From: Dysgonamonadaceae bacterium
Lineage (GTDB): Bacteria > Bacteroidota > Bacteroidia > Bacteroidales > Azobacteroidaceae
Assembly: GCA_031275735.1 (NCBI GenBank)
Contig: JAISOJ010000009.1
Coordinates: 1 to 64,000 of the forward strand
Direction of reading: 5' to 3'
Length of the DNA: 64,000 nucleotides
The position numbers and the translations under genes are program-made. The notes beneath the pieces were generated by a model that was not told the origin of the DNA, did not search any database, and saw only the letters and a program-made list of their open reading frames with translations. This document shows, one piece after another, positions 27,504-36,396 of this stretch (positions are counted from its first letter, which is position 1; each line of letters opens with the position of its first letter).

Positions 27504-29081
27504 TTAACAGCCGACTATTGTTATTCCGCCTTCTTCTATCCATTGCAGGCGCTCGCTCCAGGGCAAAGGTTCGGGACGACGGTCGAAAATCACCAGATAA
27601 GCGTTTACCGGGCGGCTGTCTTTGGGACGAAAGAAAGGAGAAAATGTTTCCTTATAGCGTAAGGTTTGGCGGATACCCTCCGTTTTTACCGCATCGAAAG
27701 TTTTCCCTTTTCTCAATAATTTGACTTCGATGATGTTCCATGCCCCCTTGTATTCGACGGCCAGATCCATCCGGCCCCTTCCGGCGGCATATTCCCGTTC
27801 GATGCGTCCCTCCCCATTGATAACCCGTTGCAAGAAAGCCATCAGAAGCAAATGAGGGAAAGCTTCGGTATAATTCATCATTTCGTCCCAGGCTTCGGAA
27901 TTGGTTTGCCAAAACGCTTGGAACTCGCGGAGCAAACCGTCCATATCCAGCGTCCCGTCGGGATTTTGCCATTGCCATTCGGGAGCAGGGATTGCCAATT
28001 GTGGGCTGTAAGTCAATTGACGGGCAATCACTTCCCTGTAAATGGGATTGGCTACAACAGGCGTTCCGCCTTCCGTGGTTACCAGTCCCAAATCCAAGCA
28101 AATACGGAAAGCCTCGCTATTGGCCAGCATGGGATTGGGTTCGCCGGTAATCAGCGATTCCATCACATAACGGACATTCGGGTCTTCCAGGCGGTAAGCC
28201 AAAGCATCCAGATGGGTTTCACGTGCCATAATCATCTGTTGGAGAGCCTCCCTAATATGCTCGATGGTAACGGTTTCCGTACTTTCCTCGGTTAATATCC
28301 GCAAGGTTGCCCGCATAAACAGGGAATTGACAATCCCGGGTTGCCCCTTCGACTGTTCATACACATAATCCAATGCTTCCTGTGTGATTAACTGTCCGGT
28401 TTCGGACGTTCGCTGCGCAAAAAGATGAGCTATGTCTTCCCGCTGAAAATTAGCTAAGACAGCCGAATCTTCTTTGATATTGAAAGGCGAACCGGGATTG
28501 GGGGCAATTCCTCCTTTAGGCTGGGTAATGTAGTCTTTCAGGTCGCGCATACCGACCAATGCAATGGATATGGGAAACTTGCCTATACCGCGCGAAGCAA
28601 AACCGCTACGTAGCTGACGCAAGAAACTGATCATCACTTCGCCCTGCAAGACGTCGACTTCATCGAAGAGGACAATTAAAGGCTTGGGAGCAACTAATTT
28701 AGCCCAATTACTTAAAATATCATTTAATGAAGAAAGGGGACTTCCAGTATTGGAAGAAGGGACGGGTAAATCTATTTTTTCCGCCGCATCACGAATGGCA
28801 TCATTTATTGCCGGCATGGCGCGTTCCGGCTCTGCAATTCCTTGACAACGTTCTACTGTGACATAACAGGCAATAGCTTCATTGCCTGCGTTAATCTCCC
28901 GCATCCAGCTTTGCAGGAAGGTTGTTTTACCGGTTTGACGCGGCGCATGAAGCACCCAGTAAAGTCTGTCACTGATATAGCGATGCAATTGAGCGCCCAC
29001 TAAACGGTCTTCCGGAGGAAGCATGTAATGTTCTTCCGGATTACAGGGGCCTGTAGTGTTGAAAAAACGAAGTCGTGCCAT
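27504..29081 (-). CDS. AAA-like ATPase fused to a PD-(D/E)XK nuclease-like domain (525 aa)
   Basis: The N-terminal half is a P-loop ATPase of the AAA-like/archaeal-ATPase type. Walker A is APRQTGKTT near residue 45, and Walker B is LIVLFDEVDVL near 140. The middle is helical (winged-helix-like). The C-terminus carries EREYAAGRGRMDLAVEYK followed by WNIIEVKLLRKGK, which is the E...D...ExK pattern of PD-(D/E)XK nucleases. Such proteins are scattered among Bacteroidota and cyanobacteria, and their cellular role is not established. They could be housekeeping, mobile or defence-related. It stands alone with its own TACATTTG element and no partner gene. Confidence 0.8.
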   Translation of the reverse strand: MARLRFFNTTGPCNPEEHYMLPPEDRLVGAQLHRYISDRLYWVLHAPRQTGKTTFLQSWMREINAGNEAIACYVTVERCQGIAEPERAMPAINDAIRDAAEKIDLPVPSSNTGSPLSSLNDILSNWAKLVAPKPLIVLFDEVDVLQGEVMISFLRQLRSGFASRGIGKFPISIALVGMRDLKDYITQPKGGIAPNPGSPFNIKEDSAVLANFQREDIAHLFAQRTSETGQLITQEALDYVYEQSKGQPGIVNSLFMRATLRILTEESTETVTIEHIREALQQMIMARETHLDALAYRLEDPNVRYVMESLITGEPNPMLANSEAFRICLDLGLVTTEGGTPVVANPIYREVIARQLTYSPQLAIPAPEWQWQNPDGTLDMDGLLREFQAFWQTNSEAWDEMMNYTEAFPHLLLMAFLQRVINGEGRIEREYAAGRGRMDLAVEYKGAWNIIEVKLLRKGKTFDAVKTEGIRQTLRYKETFSPFFRPKDSRPVNAYLVIFDRRPEPLPWSERLQWIEEGGITIVGC

Positions 29082-29107
29082 GAAATGTTTATCTGTTTAA
29101 AATATCA

Positions 29108-29115
29108 CAAATGTA
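29108..29115 (-). promoter_or_regulatory. -7 element of the AAA-nuclease gene
   Basis: The minus strand reads TACATTTG (TAnnTTTG), 26 nt before the ATG at 29081. No -33 box is apparent. Confidence 0.4.
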
Positions 29116-29165
29116 GTTCTTTTTTTTAAGAACACATGGTTATGTAAATTACTCCAAAGAATCTG

Positions 29166-29632
29166 TTTTAGAAAATTGGACGATACCTAATAAAAATGCC
29201 AATAATGACTTCATAGTGCGAGTTTTCTATAAACAACACTCATAAAAAGCAAATTTCAGTGGTGCAGGTAAAAATCATTGAGAAAAAATTATATATTTCA
29301 ATCTTTTTTTATACATCTATTGTAAAAGCCATAATTTATTTCATTTTTACATAATTATTGATAATTTTTTTCTAATTTTGCCACAAAATTTAGGAGTTAA
29401 TAATTGTCGTATTCATTGTGGGTAAACATTTAGAAACAATTTACAAAATTTTCTTTCGATGAAGAAATTCAAGTGTTTTTTAATTTACAATCGTTTATCA
29501 CTAACAAACATTTCACCGTTATTGCACATTACTCTGAATCATTTTTTAAGATATGAAAAAAGGCGGCGCGATTTTCCGGTTTTTCACCCAAAAACGATAA
29601 CTTGGGATTAAAATTTAACAAAAAATTATACC
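29166..29632 (+). repeat. leader repeat, copy 1 (direct repeat of 35185-35662)
   Basis: About 467 bp that align almost end to end with copy 2, roughly 6.0 kb downstream. Shared landmarks in order are TTTAGAAAATT, AATAAAAATGCCAATAATGA, ACTCATAAAAAG (GCTCATAAAAAG in copy 2), GAGAAAAAATTATATATTTC, the -7 element, AAATTTAGGAGTTAATAATTG, GGGTAAACATTTAGAAACAA, CTTGGGATTAAAA and TTAACAAAAAATTATACC. It contains the promoter of the first surface operon and most of its long 5' leader. A 15-codon ATG frame at 29553-29600 corresponds to a frame in copy 2 but is shifted by indels, so it does not look like conserved coding sequence. 29633-29753 is unique AT-rich leader. Confidence 0.85.
29373..29380 (+). 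promoter_or_regulatory. -7 element in leader copy 1
   Basis: TAATTTTG (TAnnTTTG) gives a leader of about 370 nt to the ATG at 29754. The equivalent position in copy 2 is TAACTTTG (35393-35400). No canonical TTTG -33 box is present in either copy, which may mean activator or alternative sigma control. Confidence 0.5.
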
Positions 29633-29753
29633 TTATAATGAATTAAGGAGAAAAGAATTAATAAAAAATAGGCTTCGGTTATTAGTTCTTTATTAGCAAT
29701 TTGGAAAGAAGTGTAATATTAAATATTTATATTAAACAATTAAAATCACGTTT

Positions 29754-30470
29754 ATGAATGCAACAGTTTATTTTAGAAGACTGAAGTTTATTGTTTCCTT
29801 GTTAACACATAATTTTTGCTTCGGTATCGAATCCGTGCCCAAGAAGGCAGGATTATTCGCTCTGTTGGTCGCTTTACTTACATTCAACGCCAAAGCTCAA
29901 GTAACGATCGGCGACATCACCACGCCCAACAAACATGCTATCCTGGAATTGAAAACTGCCGGCGACGGCCGTGGCCTCTTATTGCCGGGAGTTAAACTGG
30001 AGGGTTTGACTGCTACAACGCCCTCTTTTACCTCGGACGATGTGCCGCAGGGCCTTCTGGTGTATAATACCGGCGCCGACGCTTCAAGTCTCCTTACCGA
30101 AGGATTGTATTATTGGAACGGCTCCCATTGGGAAGCTACCGGCAACAATTGGTTTTACATGCCGGCTACCACTTTTAATACGGATTCAAGCAAACCGGCC
30201 AGCGAAAACAGCAAGGATTTGTATGCCGTTTACGCCGCTCAATTTGCTTCTTCGGCCACTCAAGTGATTGGCAGTACAGGCGCTCCGGCTATTCATACGC
30301 TAATTCCGGCTATTCCGGCGCGTACCGATTTCTATTATTATGTCATTTCGTATGATACAACCGTCTTTGATAATATAAGTATCAATGCGAATGGAGAAAT
30401 GACCTACGACTTGCTGAAAGACGGAGACGAGTCGACTTACATAAACATTGTGTTTGTGAGAAAACGTTAA
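29754..30470 (+). CDS. secreted protein with shared N-terminal surface module, paralogue 1 (238 aa)
   Basis: This is the first gene after leader copy 1. A hydrophobic signal (KKAGLFALLVALLTFNAKA) is cut before QVTIG. It is preceded by an unusually long 30-residue N-region, so the in-frame GTG at 29835 is an alternative start that gives a standard signal peptide. The mature protein begins with the module VTIG...LEL...GLLLPGV..., then GLLVYNTG and YYWNGSHWE (about residues 50-130). The same module starts the proteins at 35680, 36397 and 37925. The remaining ~100 residues have no recognisable domain. There is no T9SS sorting domain. The function is unknown; it probably acts at the cell surface with the giant protein encoded 90 nt downstream. 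Confidence 0.8.
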   Translation: MNATVYFRRLKFIVSLLTHNFCFGIESVPKKAGLFALLVALLTFNAKAQVTIGDITTPNKHAILELKTAGDGRGLLLPGVKLEGLTATTPSFTSDDVPQGLLVYNTGADASSLLTEGLYYWNGSHWEATGNNWFYMPATTFNTDSSKPASENSKDLYAVYAAQFASSATQVIGSTGAPAIHTLIPAIPARTDFYYYVISYDTTVFDNISINANGEMTYDLLKDGDESTYINIVFVRKR

Positions 30471-30560
30471 TCGAAACAAACCCTGTTATGCGAAACAAAT
30501 AATTTAATCCAGTGTATGTTATCAATTTTTCATCACAGGGTCGAAAAAAATATAAAAAAA

Positions 30561-33500
30561 ATGATACAATCAAATAAAAAATACAAAGGAGGGAAGCTAT
30601 GGTTTATCTGTTTGCTCTTTTTATCGGCAGCCATGCACGCGCAAACGCAAACGCCGGGAGGAACGAGCTTGAACGTCAAACTTTGGTTGGCCGCCGATAA
30701 ACTGAACGGGACAAGTCCTTTACAGAACAATCTTACAAATGTCAATCCCTGGAAGGATTTGTCGGGCAAGGGCATGGACTTCATACAAAATGGCAACAAT
30801 GAGCTTCCCCAATTGACCTACAGCGGTATGAATTTTCACCCATCGGTAGAATTTCTTAGAGGAAGCAATGCCACTGCTGATCAAACTAAAAAGTTGGTTT
30901 CCAATCAATATTTTACCACATCAGCGGATAGCGCCTATTATACGTTTTGGGTGTCCACTTTCAGCAGTGGCGGTGTTGCAGGCACCTACGCAAGTGTCTT
31001 TACTTTTGGGGGAAATGCTGATCTTAACAGAAACGAAAACGGTTGGAGAATAACTGGTCCAGCTATTTATCATACCACCCGTAACTCGGCTAACCGCCAC
31101 CACAACGATTTAAGCAAAAATTATGGTATAGGCTCCATTTTTCGTCCCAACAGCAGCAACGCTAACTCCGAATATCAATACCACAACGGAGATTCGGCTG
31201 CATTTACCGGAACAACAATTAGTAATATGACTACGTTCAACGCTATAATAGGGAATAGTAATACAACCAATAGTGATTATTTTTATGGACAAGTGCAGGA
31301 AATCATTGTTTTGTCCGTTCCCAAGACTTCCGGATTAGACGCCGGCGAATTGAAAAAGGTACATTCCTACCTGGCTATAAAATACGGGCAAACGATGGAG
31401 AATTTCCCCGATTTTGTCAATTCATCGGGAACCAATGTCTGGACGGGTACAAACAATACGGGCTATACCTCGCATATCTTCGGGATTGGGCGCGATGATG
31501 CTTCCGGTCTTTACCAGAAACAGTCGGCCAATTATGAATTTCAGGATCTGACGGTATTTGTCGGCGATAACATTACCGCAATCAACAGTCAGAATACCGG
31601 AAATCTGGACAATGGAACCTGTCTGATGCTCGGTTCGAACGGTTCTTCTACCGGAAGAACACCTTATTCTTATGGCGCCGGAACAGTATTTGCCAACGGC
31701 ACAACGTTGAATAATCCAATTACCGAGCGTTTTAACCTGGCTTACAAGGCACAACTGACAGGTACAAATTCAATGGAGGTAAACATGCGCATGCATCGTA
31801 CGCGGCCGCAATACATTTTGGTTTCCGATAATCCGGCTTTTCCCGCAGCTTCCACCCGAATTTATTCTGTTGACAAAGAAAACGATATTGCCCGTAATGT
31901 AGTGATCAATCCGGGCGATTACATCGGATTCGCTTGCCATCCAACGAGCGGGCCGGGTGGAGTTACGGACGGGTTAAAAATGTGGCTGAGAGCCGACTAC
32001 GACGCCACGTTGAATATAGATGGAAACGGAGACGTTTCGGAATGGCGCGACGTCAACCGCGACGATTTTAAATACGAATATTTAAATGCCGGCACGGGCA
32101 ATACAAAGCCTCGTTATGAATTGAATCATCCTAAAATGAATTTCCATCCGTCGTTGCATTTTCCAAGCGTAGGAGCATTCTTAAGTTCGACGACCGGACT
32201 TATGAGTGTCGCAGCCCCGGATGCACTCTCATTTATTTCTCTGGTGAATGTAACAGAATACGGAGCAGTGGTAGATGGGGTAACTGCAACTCATTTTATG
32301 GGCTTTGGGAATACGTATCCGGGTACGGGTACGGGCTTGATGTCTGCCCGAAGGCCTTCTTTCGGTATAGGAGTAGAAAATGATGCGGGAACCGGGCGTT
32401 TTATACATTATCAAACTAAATCCGAATCCGTTAATGGGGTTAAGAGACTGTTTAGCAGAGGAGCAACCACACTTACTTTGCATCAAATTTCAAAATCCGG
32501 GACAAATGACTTTAATATAGAATTTGAAATAGGCGCCAATAATGAAACTTTTACCAATCAAACGGCTCCCGACAATTATAGTGCTATGATATTAAACGAA
32601 TCTTCCATGTTGGGAACCGGTTCTGCCAGCAATAGGAATCTGCTTGGTTATATGAGCGAAATGATAGCTTACGAACGTATTCTTACCGCTGAAGAAAAGA
32701 ATAAAATTTATTCTTACCTGGGGATGAAATACGGTGTTACCCTGGATCCGGAACCGGGTAATTTAGCGCTCAATTACGACTATGTCCTGTCTGATAACAC
32801 GTCGGTTTGGCAGGGAACGTCATCGCCGCTTCACAGGGTTTACCACCATAATGTGGCGATGGTGGTCAGGGACGACGCTGCCGACTTGATGAACAAGCAG
32901 GCACGCTCGACCGATACCGGCGACTTTATTGTGATGGGCGTAAACGGTACGGTACTGAGTCTTGATGGCAACGTTGATATGGCGGGCTTTACGAGCGATC
33001 TGTCGGCTATTGCCTGGGGAAACAACGGAGAGCCTTACGACGCGACCGCGGCAACCAAGGTAGACATTAGCGGCCTTTCGCATGTATGCGGCAACATGGA
33101 CTATCGGGCAAAACGGATCTGGATGATAGACAAAACGGCAAGCGGCGACCAAAAAATCATGATTGGCGTCGGAGGCGAGTATTTCCACGAAAGTGGCGCC
33201 AATTATCAGGTATTCCTTCTCTTTGGCGATTCGGAAGACCTGGAGAATAACGAATGGAGTCAGGTTGTTCCTACCAACTATTACAACGACCTCCATCAGG
33301 GGCTTTATACGCTAACCGACGATCTTACTTATTTTACCATTGGAGTAAAAGAATTGCCGGGAAGTTGTGAAACCTGTCAGTTTTCGAACTACAAGAACTT
33401 GTATTTTACTTCGAGTAACTGGCCGAACGGCACAACATCCAAGACTTTTGATTTAGGCGAGGGATTTTCGGCTCAGGTAAATGTAGCGCTTGCTACCGGC

Positions 33501-34970
33501 AGCAATTTCTATAGCGGATACCCCCAAGCGTCGTCCAATACTTTGCGCGAATACCGGCGACTCAATTTGGACAGGGAAATGACGACAACCATTTCCCATT
33601 ATGCAACCGGCACCTCTACTTCCTATCCGGTAGCCGCTTCTTTCCAGATTTACGAAATAGACAGGGAAGGAAATGCCCTGGACGAAGTGGATATTATTGG
33701 CTATTGCGGCAACAGCGAGGTATATCCGATCTTAAGTTACGTAGCGGCGGCAAATGCCAGTTCATACACGATTGTTAATACGCACCATGTTTCGGCCAAA
33801 CATCAGCCGACGCCTGCTTATGCGGATAATGCGGGAAAACTGAATGTGTTGTTCGACTATCCGGTCGAGAAGATCATAATCAAACACAACGCTATCGGAA
33901 CAGGTACAGCAAGCGGTTCCCAACGGATTGGCATCGGGCCAATACAATTCTTTTGTACGCCTCCTATTCCGGAGCCAAACGAAGACGGCCTGGTTCTTAC
34001 TAAACTGGCAACACCGTCGAGCAACGTATCGTTGTGCGATAATGTGTCCTATACATTCCAGCTATACAATACGAATTGTGTGGCCATGGATGTGAACTTT
34101 TCCGATGTTTTGCCGACAGGTATGAAATGGCATGCGGAATCGCTTCAAATTTCGGACACACTTGCCGCCAATTATCAGGTCAATGCCTATGCCGACCAAA
34201 AGGTATTGAGTATCACCGGACTAACTATCCATCCGGCATCTTCCACCCGAATTTCCGCATCAGCGTTTTTTGATGAAAATGCGACCGCAAGTACGACTTA
34301 TTCAAACCAAAGTTCGATCGAATACAAGAATTTTAGCGGGTTCGACAAGTCGCTGTTGAGCTGCGACCGGTATATTACGGGTGGTTGCGCTCCTACATCC
34401 GTCGTCACCAGTTCGGTAACAACCCGAACACTTCCTGTCGAGTTGATGCATGAAACAAACAAATCGGTTTATGGAGCCAAAGACAACATTACCATTCGTG
34501 TCCGGATCAATAATCCCAATAATTCAATCGCCGGTGTTGTATTGAATATCTCCTACAATGAGGCATTCACTTACAACACTTCTTCACCCTTGCGAAGTTC
34601 ACCCAATATAAACGGAATCGTGACTCTCAATTCGGAGCCGGGTATTTTAAATGTCACCGGCATAACCTTGCCGGATAATACAGAGGGTTGGTTTGAGTTT
34701 GATCTGAAAGCTCCGGAAAAAGACAATTTGGAAAAAGTGTTTAACGAGAATGGAGATATGGTGGATGTGGACGGAAATGTAGTGACCGATCCCAAACTAC
34801 AGGCCATTTTCCCCTTGCTGGTCGGGTATAGCTTTACCGCTACCACGAGCGATAAATGCATGGAAATGACTTTCTTGAATGCCAGTGGCGAAATACAAAT
34901 ACCGTATAATATTGCCTCTAAAGCATATATTATTAGTAACAAGCACGTTACCGGAATTCCGAAACGGTAG
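30561..34970 (+). CDS. giant secreted protein with two DUF8202 domains (1469 aa)
   Basis: I use ATG 30561, which opens a standard signal (LWFICLLFLSAAMHA, cut before QTQ). An ATG at 30516 would add 15 charged residues. Two tandem LamG-like DUF8202 units are visible. Unit 1 starts near residue 36 (SLNVKLWLAADKLNG) and has the hallmark VHSYLAIKYGQTM near 266. Unit 2 starts near 470 (DGLKMWLRADYDA) and has IYSYLGMKYGVTL near 716. Beta-rich regions follow, then a DUF11-like segment near 1141-1265 (VLTKLATPSSNVSLCDNVSY). No T9SS C-terminal domain is visible at the end (SNKHVTGIPKR). It is probably a surface adhesin or structural protein. It is the second gene of the operon and is followed by a strong stem-loop. 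Confidence 0.8.
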   Translation: MIQSNKKYKGGKLWFICLLFLSAAMHAQTQTPGGTSLNVKLWLAADKLNGTSPLQNNLTNVNPWKDLSGKGMDFIQNGNNELPQLTYSGMNFHPSVEFLRGSNATADQTKKLVSNQYFTTSADSAYYTFWVSTFSSGGVAGTYASVFTFGGNADLNRNENGWRITGPAIYHTTRNSANRHHNDLSKNYGIGSIFRPNSSNANSEYQYHNGDSAAFTGTTISNMTTFNAIIGNSNTTNSDYFYGQVQEIIVLSVPKTSGLDAGELKKVHSYLAIKYGQTMENFPDFVNSSGTNVWTGTNNTGYTSHIFGIGRDDASGLYQKQSANYEFQDLTVFVGDNITAINSQNTGNLDNGTCLMLGSNGSSTGRTPYSYGAGTVFANGTTLNNPITERFNLAYKAQLTGTNSMEVNMRMHRTRPQYILVSDNPAFPAASTRIYSVDKENDIARNVVINPGDYIGFACHPTSGPGGVTDGLKMWLRADYDATLNIDGNGDVSEWRDVNRDDFKYEYLNAGTGNTKPRYELNHPKMNFHPSLHFPSVGAFLSSTTGLMSVAAPDALSFISLVNVTEYGAVVDGVTATHFMGFGNTYPGTGTGLMSARRPSFGIGVENDAGTGRFIHYQTKSESVNGVKRLFSRGATTLTLHQISKSGTNDFNIEFEIGANNETFTNQTAPDNYSAMILNESSMLGTGSASNRNLLGYMSEMIAYERILTAEEKNKIYSYLGMKYGVTLDPEPGNLALNYDYVLSDNTSVWQGTSSPLHRVYHHNVAMVVRDDAADLMNKQARSTDTGDFIVMGVNGTVLSLDGNVDMAGFTSDLSAIAWGNNGEPYDATAATKVDISGLSHVCGNMDYRAKRIWMIDKTASGDQKIMIGVGGEYFHESGANYQVFLLFGDSEDLENNEWSQVVPTNYYNDLHQGLYTLTDDLTYFTIGVKELPGSCETCQFSNYKNLYFTSSNWPNGTTSKTFDLGEGFSAQVNVALATGSNFYSGYPQASSNTLREYRRLNLDREMTTTISHYATGTSTSYPVAASFQIYEIDREGNALDEVDIIGYCGNSEVYPILSYVAAANASSYTIVNTHHVSAKHQPTPAYADNAGKLNVLFDYPVEKIIIKHNAIGTGTASGSQRIGIGPIQFFCTPPIPEPNEDGLVLTKLATPSSNVSLCDNVSYTFQLYNTNCVAMDVNFSDVLPTGMKWHAESLQISDTLAANYQVNAYADQKVLSITGLTIHPASSTRISASAFFDENATASTTYSNQSSIEYKNFSGFDKSLLSCDRYITGGCAPTSVVTSSVTTRTLPVELMHETNKSVYGAKDNITIRVRINNPNNSIAGVVLNISYNEAFTYNTSSPLRSSPNINGIVTLNSEPGILNVTGITLPDNTEGWFEFDLKAPEKDNLEKVFNENGDMVDVDGNVVTDPKLQAIFPLLVGYSFTATTSDKCMEMTFLNASGEIQIPYNIASKAYIISNKHVTGIPKR

Positions 34971-34987
34971 AATTTCGAAATAACAGG

Positions 34988-35034
34988 AACAGAAGTGTCC
35001 AAAAAGCTGAAAAGACTTTTTGAACACTTCTGTT
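34988..35034 (+). terminator. 19-bp stem-loop ending the first surface operon
   Basis: AACAGAAGTGTCCAAAAAG (34988-35006) pairs with CTTTTTGAACACTTCTGTT (35016-35034) with one mismatch and a 9-nt loop, 18 nt past the stop codon. The T run lies inside the stem arm rather than after it, so it is an atypical terminator. 35035-35184 has no other feature I recognise. Confidence 0.6.
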
Positions 35035-35184
35035 ATATAGCGATAACGGAGACGACTGAAGAGACTGTCTAAAAAGCACTTTTGACACATTGTAAAGAAC
35101 GCCAATGACAAGTAAATGATTTGTATTCAGCGATATAGTAAAAAAAATGCTCAAAAACTAAAATTCAGATGATGATTTTTCATA

Positions 35185-35662
35185 TTTAGAAAATTAGACG
35201 ATACATAATAAAAATGCCAATAATGAATTCATAACGCGAGTTTTTTATAGACAACGCTCATAAAAAGTAAATTTCAGTGATGCAAGTAGAAATTATTGAG
35301 AAAAAATTATATATTTCAATCTTTTTTTTATATATCTATGGTAAAAGCCCTAATTTATTTCATTTTTATATAATTATGAATAATTTTTTTTCTAACTTTG
35401 TCGCAAAATTTAGGAGTTAATAATTGTTGTATTCATTATGGGTAAACATTTAGAAACAATATGCAAAATACAAGATTTTCTTTTGATGAAAAAATTTAAG
35501 TGTTTTTTATATTTATAATTTTTTATTATTACAAACATTTTACCATTAATGTACATTATTCTGAATCATTTTTTAAGATAATGAAAAAAGGAGATGCTGA
35601 TTTTTCCGATTTTCACCCCAAAGAAAGATAGCTTGGGATTAAAACTTAACAAAAAATTATAC
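35185..35662 (+). repeat. leader repeat, copy 2 (direct repeat of 29166-29632)
   Basis: About 478 bp nearly identical in order and sequence to copy 1, with scattered substitutions and 1- to 10-nt indels. It ends 17 nt before the ATG of the second operon. Conserved landmarks include GAGAAAAAATTATATATTTC, AAATTTAGGAGTTAATAATTG, GGGTAAACATTTAGAAACAA and TTAACAAAAAATTATACC. Conservation extends well past the promoter through the whole transcribed leader, implying recent duplication, selection on the leader RNA, or both. Confidence 0.85.
35393..35400 (+). promoter_or_regulatory. -7 element in leader copy 2
   Basis: TAACTTTG (TAnnTTTG), about 280 nt before the ATG at 35680. It sits at the position matching TAATTTTG in copy 1. 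Confidence 0.5.
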
Positions 35663-35679
35663 CATAATAAGTGAGAAGT

Positions 35680-36354
35680 ATGAAAAAAAGAAATGTTTTT
35701 GGGTATGTGGGGATGTTTTTCTTGATTACCTATTCGATTTCGATGCAAGCGCAAGTAGTGATAGGTTACAATAAAACATCGGAAAAATTTTCCGTATTGG
35801 AACTGCTTTCTACTACAGGCGGCTTGCGCTATCCACAACTAACTCAAAGTCAAAAGGATGCTTTGAGTCTGACTTCAAATCCTTTAGCCGGTGGTTTAAT
35901 CGTTTTCAACAAGGATAATGCCGGAAATCTGGAATATTACAATGGCAACAGTTGGACGGTAGTCTATACTCCGTTTGTTATCCGTTCGATTCGTCAATTG
36001 GGCAGAGACCAGGGCGTAAGTATTACCGGTACACAATCTATTTCTGTTCCGGTAACTGCAAGCGAGGTAGCATCGCAAACTTACCACATCCAATTACCGG
36101 GAACTATTCTTGCCGACATAAGCAAGTTAAAAGTCGGGAAATACCTCGATTTCGATAATGTTGTTCAAAGTGTTACGCTCAACAATACGTCGATAATAAG
36201 TACAGACAATATTTTTACGGTTACTTTTCGTCAGCGGGCGGTTGATTTAATAAAGCAATCTTCCGAACCGATTCGCTTTACCTTATACGCTACTTACGAG
36301 GATAATGGCATCGCCAAAGAAGTCGATTTTGAAGTAACGTTGCAAAGGGAATGA
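35680..36354 (+). CDS. secreted protein with shared N-terminal surface module, paralogue 2 (224 aa)
   Basis: This is the first gene after leader copy 2. I start at ATG 35680 (MKKRNVFGYVGMFFLITYSISMQA, cut before Q) rather than GTG 35671. The mature protein opens with the locus module: QVVIG...SVLELLSTTGGLRYPQLT..., then GGLIVFNKDN and YYNGNSWTV (about 25-100). A second, beta-rich half without a named domain follows, ending VDFEVTLQRE. It lacks a T9SS sorting domain. The gap to the next gene is 42 nt. The function is unknown; paralogy to 29754, 36397 and 37925 and the shared leader suggest a common surface role. Confidence 0.8.
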   Translation: MKKRNVFGYVGMFFLITYSISMQAQVVIGYNKTSEKFSVLELLSTTGGLRYPQLTQSQKDALSLTSNPLAGGLIVFNKDNAGNLEYYNGNSWTVVYTPFVIRSIRQLGRDQGVSITGTQSISVPVTASEVASQTYHIQLPGTILADISKLKVGKYLDFDNVVQSVTLNNTSIISTDNIFTVTFRQRAVDLIKQSSEPIRFTLYATYEDNGIAKEVDFEVTLQRE

Positions 36355-36396
36355 TAAAAAATGTTAACTAAAATTTAATCATAAAATTCCATTCAG

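Noticed and set aside
27652-28295. Two 150-codon frames overlapping the AAA-nuclease gene in other frames
   Set aside because: They are shadows of the real gene, without starts, domains or spacing that would support them.
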